From the NCBI GenBank assembly GCA_012270875.1, contig JAAXHI010000368.1, forward strand, positions 1,717 through 39,420: a stretch of DNA of 37,704 bases. The letters are read 5' to 3'. The notes under the pieces were generated by a model. That model made no database searches and was not told where the DNA came from. It worked only from the letters and a program-made list of their open reading frames with translations. The position numbers were made by a program, and so were the translations under genes. Source of the DNA: Candidatus Poribacteria bacterium. GTDB lineage: Bacteria > Poribacteria > WGA-4E > WGA-3G. Shown here in pieces: positions 8,540-17,164 of this stretch. Numbering within the stretch: position 1 is the stretch's first letter; each line of letters opens with the position of its first letter.

Positions 8540-8792
8540 CATACGTAAGCTGTTGAGACCTCGCAAGCAGAGAGACCGCGTCATCGGCTGAAAGCGCGGT
8601 TTTGGGAGCAACAGCCGAATTTCATCCCAGAGCTACTGGAAATTGGAAAATGGAGTGGGTAGATTTGCAGGAGTGACCTCCGAGTCGCGATTATCTACCA
8701 AGCGGGGTGGTACCGCGGAAGTCGATGCCTGTCGCTTTCGTCCCCAGAAGGAAATCAACCTTCATGGGAGAAAGTGGCTGGCATTTTTTTTT
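8540..8792 (+). promoter_or_regulatory. T-box riboswitch/leader controlling pheS(T), UUC (Phe) specifier
   Basis: T-box core AGCGGGGTGGTACCGCGG at 8701-8718; Stem I arms GCTGTTG (8549-8555)/CAACAGC (8609-8615) and ACCGCG (8575-8580)/CGCGGT (8595-8600); TTC at 8621-8623 in a GAATTTCATCCC specifier-loop context; terminator plus T-run follows. Confidence 0.9.
8725..8792 (+). terminator. intrinsic terminator of the pheS T-box leader
   Basis: ATGCC...GCTTTCGTCCC / GGGAGAAAGTGGCTGGCAT long stem with inner GAAGG/CCTTC, followed by a 9-T run (8784-8792). Confidence 0.85.
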
Positions 8793-8961
8793 ATGGCTAT
8801 CAGTTGTCAGTGAAATGGGTTCATTATCCGTGGCGGTGTGGCAACTTAGGTTAACAGATAATTAAAGGAACGTTAGCCTGAAACGAAGTGAAAGGCGGAT
8901 ATACGGATTTCGGCGTTCTTCGTCTAACTTACCGAAACGAACCGCAAGGAAAATTAAAAAT

Positions 8962-9978
8962 ATGAAAGCAGAATTACAAGCGATTCAAGCAGAAGCACTT
9001 GAGGCGTTAAAATCGGTGGAAACATCAGACGCGCTTGAATCACTTCGGATTACGTATTTTGGACGCAAAGGAAAACTGACAGATGTCATGAAGGGCATGG
9101 GCAAACTTTCCAAAGAGGAGCGTCCAGAGATCGGAAAACTCGCCAACGAAGTGCGTGCAGCACTAACGCAAGCGTTTGAAGCAGCAACACAAGCACTCCA
9201 CAGTCAACAGCAGGAACAGCAGCTCGAGGCAGAATCTGTGGACATCACACTTCCCGGAAGGAAACCTGCTTATGGGAAAGCACATCCCGTGATGCAAACC
9301 TTAGAACGGATTGAAGCGATATTCGGTCAAATGGGATTTGAAGTGGTGACTGGACCGGATGTTGAAACCGAGTACTACAACTTCGATGCGTTGAATACAC
9401 CTGCTGATCATCCCGCTCGCGATCTACATGATACCTTTTATCTAACAGACGGACACCTCTTGCGTACGCATACATCCCCTGTTCAAATCCGCGCGATGGA
9501 GAATCAGAAACCACCCATCCGCATCATCGTACCCGGAAAATGCTATCGTGTGGATTACGACATCTCACACACGCCGATGTTCCATCACGTCGAGGGCTTG
9601 CTCGTGGATAAGCACGTCACTTTTAGTGAACTCAAAGGGATTTTGACTTCCTTTGCCCAACAGATGTTCGGTGACCAGACCCAGATGCGTTTCCGTCCCC
9701 ACTTCTTCCCCTTCACAGAACCGAGTGCGGAGGTGGATATCACCTGCGCCGTTTGTCAAGGAAAGGGATGTCGAAGTTGTGGCGGCACCGGATGGGTTGA
9801 AATCTTGGGTGCTGGTGCCGTTGACCCAGCGGTATTTGAAGCGGTGAACTACGATCCGAATGAAGTTACCGGTTTCGCTTTCGGGATGGGTGTGGAACGG
9901 ATCGCGAACCTTCAGTTTCGCATTCCAGATATCCGTACCCTCTATGAGAACGATCTCCGTTTTTTACGTCAGTTTTAA
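8962..9978 (+). CDS. pheS: phenylalanyl-tRNA synthetase alpha subunit
   Basis: LRTHTSPVQIRAM, CYRVDYDISHTPMFHHVEGLLVD, RFRPHFFPFTEPSAEVDI, GFAFGMGVERIANL. Confidence 0.97.
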   Translation: MKAELQAIQAEALEALKSVETSDALESLRITYFGRKGKLTDVMKGMGKLSKEERPEIGKLANEVRAALTQAFEAATQALHSQQQEQQLEAESVDITLPGRKPAYGKAHPVMQTLERIEAIFGQMGFEVVTGPDVETEYYNFDALNTPADHPARDLHDTFYLTDGHLLRTHTSPVQIRAMENQKPPIRIIVPGKCYRVDYDISHTPMFHHVEGLLVDKHVTFSELKGILTSFAQQMFGDQTQMRFRPHFFPFTEPSAEVDITCAVCQGKGCRSCGGTGWVEILGAGAVDPAVFEAVNYDPNEVTGFAFGMGVERIANLQFRIPDIRTLYENDLRFLRQF

Positions 9979-10011
9979 AAGGAGGAGGCGCGTAAAATTT
10001 GCAAGTGTACT

Positions 10012-10078
10012 AAAGTCTGTAAAGTTGCTCCAAAGCCACGTACAACTTTAGTTCACTTTAGCCCACTTTACGGACTTT
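10012..10078 (+). repeat. inverted repeat / TAAAGT decameric repeat cluster between the pheS stop and pheT start
   Basis: AAAGTCTGTAAAGT (10012-10025) versus ACTTTACGGACTTT (10065-10078), 13 of 14 complementary; on the minus strand TAAAGT recurs at 10-bp spacing. Confidence 0.7.
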
Positions 10079-10081
10079 ATC

Positions 10082-12481
10082 ATGAATGTAACCCTAAATT
10101 GGCTAAAAAATTATATCGACTTTGAATTCTCTCCCAGCGAACTCGCGGATCGGCTAACGATGTTAGGGATTGAGGTTGAAGCCATAAAGGAGCTCGGTGC
10201 TGAACTTGAAGGTGTAGTCGTCGGTGGTGTCACCGCTATCCGCCCACATCCGAACGCAGATAAACTCGTTCTCTGTCAGGTAGATATCGGTGAAACGGCA
10301 GAACTTCAGATTGTCTGTGGTGCACCGAACGTCCGAGAAGGGATGCTTGCCCCGGTTGCGACAATCGGCGCGACACTTCCCATCGGTTTGACAATCAAAC
10401 GCGCCAAACTGAGAGGTGAAGAGTCACACGGAATGCTCTGCTCCGAAAAGGAGTTAGGACTCTCCGAAGATGCCGCAGGTTTGATGGAATTACCGGCGGA
10501 CATACCGCTCGGTACGTCTTTCTCAGCGGCTCTCGGATTGGACGATGTTGTGTTTGAACTCGAGATTACGCCAAACCGTCCAGATTGCCTCAGCATGATT
10601 GGTGTCGCTCGCGAAATCCGAGCAGAGACAGGAAACGCTTTAAAACTACCGCAGGTTGACTTCAACGAAGCCGAAACCGATATTCGAGAGATGACATCTG
10701 TAACAATTGAAGCACCCGACCTCTGTCCGCGCTACGCTGCGCGCGTCATCCAAGGCGTTAAAGTAGGGCAGTCGCCGGAATGGTTACAACAACGACTTGA
10801 ATTCGTCGGTGTCGGTGTTATCAACAACATTGTCGATATTACGAACTTTGTCCTGATGGAATACGGGCAGCCGCTTCACGCTTTCGACTATCACAAACTC
10901 GCAGAAAACCGAATTGTCGTGCGCCGTGCAGCGGCGGGTGAAAATATAACGACGCTTGATGAAATTGCGCGTGAACTCACGCCTGACATGCTCGTTATTG
11001 CCGATGCTGAAAAACCTGTCGCGCTTGCGGGGATTATGGGCGGATATGATTCTGAGATCACAGAGACCACCGCTGACGTGTTATTAGAGAGTGCTTATTT
11101 CAATCCGTCAAGTGTCCGTGCGACAGCAAAAGCCTTGGGAGTTAGTACGGAAGCATCTTACAGATTTGAGCGTGGTGCCGATCCCGGTATAGTCCTCGCT
11201 GCGCTTGACCGTGCCGCACAACTCATCGCCGAATTAGCAGGCGGTACGATCTGTAAAGGCATCGTTGATGTCTATCCCGGACAGCAGCCCTTGAGCCGAA
11301 TCCAACTCCGCCCGGAACGGGTCAATTTCATATTGGGAACTACCCTTGAAGCGACAGAGATGGTGCGGATTTTAAGCCACCTTGATTTCGATGTCAAAGC
11401 AAACGGCGCGGAAGACTATGAAGTCATCGTGCCGACATTCAGATCTGACATCACGCGTGAAATCGACCTGATTGAGGAGATCGCGCGCGTCCACGGATAC
11501 GATAACATTCCCACGACGTTGCCTAAAGGCGATATTCCCGTCCCTGCTCCGAATCCGCGCACGGAAGTTCGTAAGCGTATAAAGCATTTTCTCCTCGCCG
11601 CTGGAATGATGGAAGCGATTAACTATAGTTTTTGTGATCCGAACTGCTTTGACAAGATCCGTTTCACGGTGGATGATCCACGCCGCGCGGCTTTGAAGCT
11701 GCAAAATCCGCTGAGTCCAGAGATGTCGCTACTCCGTACAACACTGCTACCACGTCTACTTGAGAACGCACAGCATAACCGCAACCACCAGATAGACACT
11801 ATTGCCCTCTTCGAGATAGGAAACGTCTTCATCGGTAATGGAGAACAGAAAGAGCCGGAACGGGTTGCAGGCGTTCTCGCTGGACAGATTGGGGAAGGGG
11901 TCTATAGTGATCCGTATCGCTCCCCTGATTTCTACGACATCAAAGGACTTGTGGAAAGGATACTTGAGGTATGCGGGATTGTTGATTACACGCTGCAAAA
12001 AACGGATACGCCAACTTTCCACCCTGGTCGCAACGCAGAGATACTATTGGGTGATAGACAGATCGGTACATTCGGAGAGGCACATCCAGAGGTGCTCGAA
12101 AATTACGATCTACCGTATAAGGCATACCTCTTTGAATTCGACATGGAGGTGTTGGTGGACGCTGCGATATTTGCGAAACGCTTTGAACCTATCCCCATTT
12201 ATCCTACGGTTGAACGCGATCTCGCGATTGTTGTAGATAAAGAACTCCTGTCCGATATGCCGACTGAACTTATTTACGCAACAGGTGGCGAATTAGTCAA
12301 GTCGGTGCGTCTCTTTGATGTCTATGAAGGTGAACAGGTCCCAGAAGGCAAGAAGAGTCTCGCCTATGCAATCACGTATCACTCGGCAACCGAAACTTTG
12401 ACAGACAAAGCAGTGAACACCCTTCACGATAAGGTGGTCAAGCACCTCAATCAGAAACTTGGTGCCGAATTACGCATGTAA
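10082..12481 (+). CDS. pheT: phenylalanyl-tRNA synthetase beta subunit
   Basis: MNVTLNWLKNYIDFEFSPSELADRLTMLGIEVE; tRNA-binding-like, B3/B4, B5 and C-terminal FDX-ACB regions recognisable. Confidence 0.97.
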   Translation: MNVTLNWLKNYIDFEFSPSELADRLTMLGIEVEAIKELGAELEGVVVGGVTAIRPHPNADKLVLCQVDIGETAELQIVCGAPNVREGMLAPVATIGATLPIGLTIKRAKLRGEESHGMLCSEKELGLSEDAAGLMELPADIPLGTSFSAALGLDDVVFELEITPNRPDCLSMIGVAREIRAETGNALKLPQVDFNEAETDIREMTSVTIEAPDLCPRYAARVIQGVKVGQSPEWLQQRLEFVGVGVINNIVDITNFVLMEYGQPLHAFDYHKLAENRIVVRRAAAGENITTLDEIARELTPDMLVIADAEKPVALAGIMGGYDSEITETTADVLLESAYFNPSSVRATAKALGVSTEASYRFERGADPGIVLAALDRAAQLIAELAGGTICKGIVDVYPGQQPLSRIQLRPERVNFILGTTLEATEMVRILSHLDFDVKANGAEDYEVIVPTFRSDITREIDLIEEIARVHGYDNIPTTLPKGDIPVPAPNPRTEVRKRIKHFLLAAGMMEAINYSFCDPNCFDKIRFTVDDPRRAALKLQNPLSPEMSLLRTTLLPRLLENAQHNRNHQIDTIALFEIGNVFIGNGEQKEPERVAGVLAGQIGEGVYSDPYRSPDFYDIKGLVERILEVCGIVDYTLQKTDTPTFHPGRNAEILLGDRQIGTFGEAHPEVLENYDLPYKAYLFEFDMEVLVDAAIFAKRFEPIPIYPTVERDLAIVVDKELLSDMPTELIYATGGELVKSVRLFDVYEGEQVPEGKKSLAYAITYHSATETLTDKAVNTLHDKVVKHLNQKLGAELRM

Positions 12482-12497
12482 CTGAGCGACCGAAACT

Positions 12498-13220
12498 ATG
12501 CAGGCACATCGCATAAAAAACCTATTTGCTGCCATCGCCCGTTATTACGACTTTCTTAATTCGCTGCTAAGTCTCAGGCGTGACAAGATGTGGCGACGGG
12601 AAACAGTCAAGGCAAGCGATGTTAAACCGACAAGCAAGGTACTGGATGTCTGTACAGGTACGGGTGAACTTGCTCTTGCATACACCGAAAAAATTACAGC
12701 AGACGGTTTTGTTATCGGATCAGACTTCTGTTTTGAGATGCTTGTTGTCGGGGATCGAAAGCTGCAACAGCCGGTAGGTGCGGTTTCTAACCGCACTACA
12801 AACTTTCTGGCAGCAGACACCCTTATTCTCCCCTTTTTAGACAATACCTTTGATGTTGTCTCCGTCGGTTTCGGGATTCGGAACGTTTCAGATTTAGAGA
12901 TGGGGATACGCGAGATGACGCGCGTTGCTGCACCGGATGGCAGAGTCGTTATTTTGGAGTTTACGCAGCCGATAAACCCACTGTTTCGGAGTCTCTACTA
13001 TTTCTATTTCACGAAGATTTTACCCTTCATCGGGAACTTAATTTCCCGCAGCAAAGATGACGCTTACGGGTATCTTCCACGCTCTGTTATGAAATTCCCA
13101 GATTGCGATGCGCTGAAAGCAGTTATGGAGCAGTGCGGATTGACGGATGTGCATTTTTACCGAAAAACATTCGGCATCGTCGCAATCCACGTTGGGAAGA
13201 AACCGAAGGACTCCTCTTAA
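12498..13220 (+). CDS. ubiE: UbiE/MenG-type ubiquinone/menaquinone C-methyltransferase
   Basis: VLDVCTGTGELAL (SAM motif I), LPFLDNTFDVVSVGFGIRNVSD, VVILEFTQP; contains an in-frame palindromic repeat. Confidence 0.92.
   Translation: MQAHRIKNLFAAIARYYDFLNSLLSLRRDKMWRRETVKASDVKPTSKVLDVCTGTGELALAYTEKITADGFVIGSDFCFEMLVVGDRKLQQPVGAVSNRTTNFLAADTLILPFLDNTFDVVSVGFGIRNVSDLEMGIREMTRVAAPDGRVVILEFTQPINPLFRSLYYFYFTKILPFIGNLISRSKDDAYGYLPRSVMKFPDCDALKAVMEQCGLTDVHFYRKTFGIVAIHVGKKPKDSS
12773..12801. repeat. dispersed palindromic repeat copy 2, inside ubiE
   Basis: GGTAGGTGCGGTTTCTAACCGCACTACAA; GTGCGGTT-TCT-AACCGCAC at 12778-12796. Confidence 0.75.
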
Positions 13221-13250
13221 CCCAATGCATGCAGGAGCAGTGACTGGTTT

Positions 13251-14198
13251 TCATCCGCTCTCTTTAGCCAATCGTTCAACGTGTGCCACGACAGATTCAG
13301 ATACCCCTTCTAAACTATAACCACCTTCTAACACAGAGACAACACGTCCCGATGCGGTTTCCTCAGCAAGTTCAAGCATCAAATCTGTAAGTGTGGCAAA
13401 TCCGTCTGCTGTGAGTTCGGTCCCAGAAAGCGGATCGAGGTAGTGGGCATCAAATCCTGCTGAAATTAATAGTACTTCTGGTGAGAAGTCTCGGAGCGCG
13501 GGGACGAGAACATCTGTAAAGACTTTAATGTATTCGTCATCCCCACTTCCAGCAGGCATCGGCACATTTAGTGTCGTGCCGTGTGCTTTGCCGCTACCGC
13601 GCTCGCGACTTGAACCCGTCCCCGGGTAGAGCGGCGATTGGTGGATAGAGAAAAAGAAGACGGATTCATCTTCATAGAAAATGTCTTGCGTACCGTTGCC
13701 GTGATGGACATCCCAATCAACAATCGCTACCTTCCCAATACCGTGTTCACGTTGGAGATAGCGTGCTGCAACAGCGATGTTGTTGAATAGGCAGAATCCC
13801 ATGCTCTGCCCGGGTGTCGCATGGTGCCCTGGTGGACGCACCATCGCAAAAGTGTTCCTTACTTCGCCTGTTACAACTGCATCTGCCGCACGCAGCACAC
13901 CACCCGTTGAAAGCAGCGCAATATCAAACGACTCAAATCCGACAGGCGTGTCATAAGCGAGTGGGATTTCTTGTTCGCAGTGTAGTCGGATATGTTCAGG
14001 ATAGGCAGGATTATGGGCATAAACGATCTGCTCAACCGTTGCTGGGGTCGGTTCAATCTGGTGTAATTGATCCCATACACTGCTTTCTTGCAGTGCCGCT
14101 AAACTCGCACGCAGCCGATCTGGTCGTTCAGGATGTCCGGGACCGGTATTGTGATTAAGGTAGTTCGGATGATAGATAAAACCTGTTTTTTGTGTCAT
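13251..14198 (-). CDS. histone deacetylase family protein (AcuC/HDAC-like amidohydrolase)
   Basis: GHPERPDRL, VRPPGHHATPGQSMGFCLFNNIAVAARYL, VDWDVHHGNGTQDIF, ISAGFDAHYLDPL, LEGGYSLEG. Confidence 0.95.
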   Translation of the reverse strand: MTQKTGFIYHPNYLNHNTGPGHPERPDRLRASLAALQESSVWDQLHQIEPTPATVEQIVYAHNPAYPEHIRLHCEQEIPLAYDTPVGFESFDIALLSTGGVLRAADAVVTGEVRNTFAMVRPPGHHATPGQSMGFCLFNNIAVAARYLQREHGIGKVAIVDWDVHHGNGTQDIFYEDESVFFFSIHQSPLYPGTGSSRERGSGKAHGTTLNVPMPAGSGDDEYIKVFTDVLVPALRDFSPEVLLISAGFDAHYLDPLSGTELTADGFATLTDLMLELAEETASGRVVSVLEGGYSLEGVSESVVAHVERLAKESG

Positions 14199-14357
14199 GT
14201 TCGTCTCTTTGCCTTGATAAAAAAGTTGACTATGGCATTTGGATATATGATAGGATATATTTCATCACCACGTAACGTTTGTACTCACACGTCTTCCTTC
14301 GTAACCCTTTGTCATTATAACATAAAATAGGGATAAAACAACTCAAAATTACCGAGG

Positions 14358-15869
14358 ATGAAAACAAATACCTCTCACTTAGCAGACAATAATATCGGAC
14401 AGGTTTTTACGCCTTTAAAATGGGCGGAATGGCTTATCACCAAATGGGGTATCTTTGAGGCATGGCTCGATGGTGCGCATGTCTGCGATCCTACTGCTGG
14501 AGAAGGAGCCTTCCCGCTTGCAATGCTTCACATTGCAAGGCAAAAAGGGGTCCCTATTACCCCCGAACACCTATCACGCCTGACACTTATTGAGATTATC
14601 CCCTCACATCTTGAACGGTTTAGAGAAAACGTCCAGCGCGAGTTTAATATTGACTTTCCGACCTCTCAAATCTTTTGCCAAGATGTCATCACGGAGGCGC
14701 ACGACAGAAAATACGATATTCTCGTCGGGAATCCGCCGTGGGCAAACTTCGGAGATTTACCGACAGCATATAAAGCGCGTCTAAAACCCTTTTTCCTTGA
14801 AGAAGAACTTGTGCCGGATAGACAGAAAACACTTCTGGGTTCCTCCCGGACTGATATAGCATCACTGGTCCTAAAGGTAGCTTTGGGAAGATTGCTTAAG
14901 AAGAAGGGGACAGGATACTTTTATATCCCAACATCGCTTTTTTTCGGCGAGGGTGCCCACAGCGGATTCAGGAATTATAGTGCCAAAGACTCGCAAAACG
15001 GTGCTGATTCTCGTAGGGATTTTGCGGTAGATACTGTCTATGAATTCACATCAACGAAAGTATTTGAGGGTGTCAGCACATCGTATTGTTGTGCGGAATT
15101 TCGGGTAGATACGCAACAGAGTTTCCCAGTCTCATATTTTAGAGAGTTAGATGAAAAATGGGTTGGGCATAAGGCACTACCCCTGAAAAACCCTACAGAC
15201 CCGTGGCGGATTGTAAAAGACCTTGATCAACTGAATACGAACACGACACTTGAAATCAATTTGTCCCCAGAACAGAAACCGCGACAAGGTGTGAATACAT
15301 GCGGTGCAAATAGCATCTTCATCTTTGACCACAAACCCTCACATCTCTCTGAACAGTTCCTATACCCACTCGCAACAAAGGAAGTATGGCGACAAAATAC
15401 ATCTCTACCCCGCAAGTGGATCCTGTTGCCGTACGATCCGCAAACAGGAAAACCGCTCACGTGGCATCAGATTGAACAGTGGAACACCTTAAAAGAATAT
15501 CTTCAAAATACGCAAGATGCCCTAAAATCTCGGAAGGGGACGCTTCTGCGGTCTGCTATGAATAGAGGCAATTGGTGGGCACTGCTCGGTGTGGGTCCTT
15601 ATGCGTTCGCGCCTTTCAAAGTGATTTGGCAAGCGTATGGGAAAGACCATTTCACGCCGATAGTGTTGAGCAGTGTAGATGGACAAATGTGGCAAGGCAA
15701 TCAGGCAATGCACGCCTTTATTCCGTGTTGGTCTGAGCATGAAGCACAACGGGTTAAGACCGCGCTTGAGAATCCAGAGATTCCGACGCTGTTACGGCAA
15801 CTCAATGGGGCAGGAAAGTGCAATTGGGCACAACCGGGTAAGATTAAGAAGATTCTGGCGTTTGACTGA
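14358..15869 (+). CDS. adenine-specific DNA methyltransferase (Eco57I-like, N6_Mtase class), no adjacent nuclease
   Basis: VFTPLKWAEWL, DPTAGEGAFPLAM (motif I), ILVGNPPWANF (motif IV NPPW); motif order I then IV (gamma-like). Confidence 0.88.
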   Translation: MKTNTSHLADNNIGQVFTPLKWAEWLITKWGIFEAWLDGAHVCDPTAGEGAFPLAMLHIARQKGVPITPEHLSRLTLIEIIPSHLERFRENVQREFNIDFPTSQIFCQDVITEAHDRKYDILVGNPPWANFGDLPTAYKARLKPFFLEEELVPDRQKTLLGSSRTDIASLVLKVALGRLLKKKGTGYFYIPTSLFFGEGAHSGFRNYSAKDSQNGADSRRDFAVDTVYEFTSTKVFEGVSTSYCCAEFRVDTQQSFPVSYFRELDEKWVGHKALPLKNPTDPWRIVKDLDQLNTNTTLEINLSPEQKPRQGVNTCGANSIFIFDHKPSHLSEQFLYPLATKEVWRQNTSLPRKWILLPYDPQTGKPLTWHQIEQWNTLKEYLQNTQDALKSRKGTLLRSAMNRGNWWALLGVGPYAFAPFKVIWQAYGKDHFTPIVLSSVDGQMWQGNQAMHAFIPCWSEHEAQRVKTALENPEIPTLLRQLNGAGKCNWAQPGKIKKILAFD

Positions 15870-15890
15870 ACGACAGGAGATATGCTTAAC

Positions 15891-16017
15891 AGGACTTACG
15901 CAAATTTAGCACGCGAGGGTAGATTCTTTAGTTTTAAACCCCCTAAATCCGCCACCCCCCCCTTTATCCCCCCTTATCAGGGGGGTAGGGGACTTTAAGA
16001 GGAAATGCGTAAGTCCT
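15891..16017. mobile_element. MITE-like element with 12-bp terminal inverted repeats
   Basis: AGGACTTACGCA (15891-15902) and TGCGTAAGTCCT (16006-16017) are perfectly complementary; possible 5-bp duplication CTTAA at 15885-15889 and 16019-16023; no coding content. Confidence 0.6.
15968..15985. repeat. CCCCCC-TTATCA-GGGGGG hairpin inside the MITE-like element
   Basis: Six C and six G flanking a 6-nt loop. Confidence 0.7.
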
Positions 16018-16025
16018 ACTTAAAA

Positions 16026-16066
16026 CAGTGTGCGAGGACCGCCCTTGCGCGTATCCCCGCACACTG
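16026..16066. terminator. inverted repeat CAGTGTGCG...CGCACACTG between convergent genes, possible bidirectional terminator
   Basis: Perfect 9-bp arms at 16026-16034 and 16058-16066, followed by AAAAA. Confidence 0.4.
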
Positions 16067-16093
16067 AAAAATAGACTTGCTTCACCAACGCAA

Positions 16094-16867
16094 TTATCGG
16101 GCAGCTTTTACTCGTCCCCACGTTGTTGCCAATTTTCCTTCCGGCTCCACGGCGAAAGCATCTTCCCAACCGTTCAACAATTGGGCAATCTCATCTGCCT
16201 CAAGGGCGCGACTCAGAATGACAATCTCGTCGATACCACCGGTAAAGGATTCTGGACCGAATTTGAGTTGCAATACCTGTCCCGCGGCGACCTTGCCACC
16301 GCACTCTGGTTTCCAATCTGCCTTGTCGGCTGATAGTGCCCCTTTTTTACTTTCGGGTTCGCCATCAACGTACATCTCAACATTTAAGCCGTCGTACGTT
16401 CCAGCGACATGGTGCCACTTTCCCTGTTCCAGTTCTGTTTTCCCGTAGAATCCGGGCGTAATCCCATTCGCTGTCCAAACTCTGAATGAGAAACCGTCCG
16501 GGATCGGTTCACCACCGGACTGGTCCTCTAATAGATAGGCACCATTTTTCCTGACACCGGTATCTGAGTCGGCATCTACTCGGAACCAAGCAGCCACAGT
16601 CAATTCTTCGCTGACACTCTGGATGCTTTTTGAATCTGCGACATCAATACTGCCACCACCACCCGCGACGACGGCTTTACCAAATTTGCCATCCTCAAAT
16701 TTAAAATTGCCGACAATCTTTCCATCGTTGCCGTTGCCTGATGCATCTTTAACGTCGCCTTCAAAGAGCCACACACCAACAATCGCGGGATCATCCTCTT
16801 CCAGCGACCATGAAGAAACGACACAAACACATAAGAGCAGTGTAATACTTGTAGTTAGTAATTTCAT
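16094..16867 (-). CDS. secreted LamG (concanavalin A-like lectin/glucanase) domain protein
   Basis: Signal peptide MKLLTTSITLLLCVCVVSSW; VGVWLFEGDVKDASGNGNDGKI, LTVAAWFRVD, GKWHHVAGTYDGLNVEMYVDGE, IDEIVILSRALEADEI. Confidence 0.9.
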   Translation of the reverse strand: MKLLTTSITLLLCVCVVSSWSLEEDDPAIVGVWLFEGDVKDASGNGNDGKIVGNFKFEDGKFGKAVVAGGGGSIDVADSKSIQSVSEELTVAAWFRVDADSDTGVRKNGAYLLEDQSGGEPIPDGFSFRVWTANGITPGFYGKTELEQGKWHHVAGTYDGLNVEMYVDGEPESKKGALSADKADWKPECGGKVAAGQVLQLKFGPESFTGGIDEIVILSRALEADEIAQLLNGWEDAFAVEPEGKLATTWGRVKAAR

Positions 16868-17164
16868 CTTACCCCCTCCATGAGGTACGGAATGCCCAAA
16901 ACCGCTTAGGCACAATGTAATTTTAAGACATTGGAATAACAGGTTTTCCTGTCCAACCTTCATATAACATATTATATCACATCCTTTTTCCTTTTGCCAA
17001 ACGCATTTCCGTGTGGAATACAGTGTCTATTTGTTGAATTCCTGGATCATTTAATATTGCGTGGATTGACAATCAAATTTTCCTTGTAGATTCGCGTGAA
17101 ATATGTTAGACTTAGAATATCTTTGGAGCATACGCTATAGGTCAGGTAAAAAGAGGACAATCAG

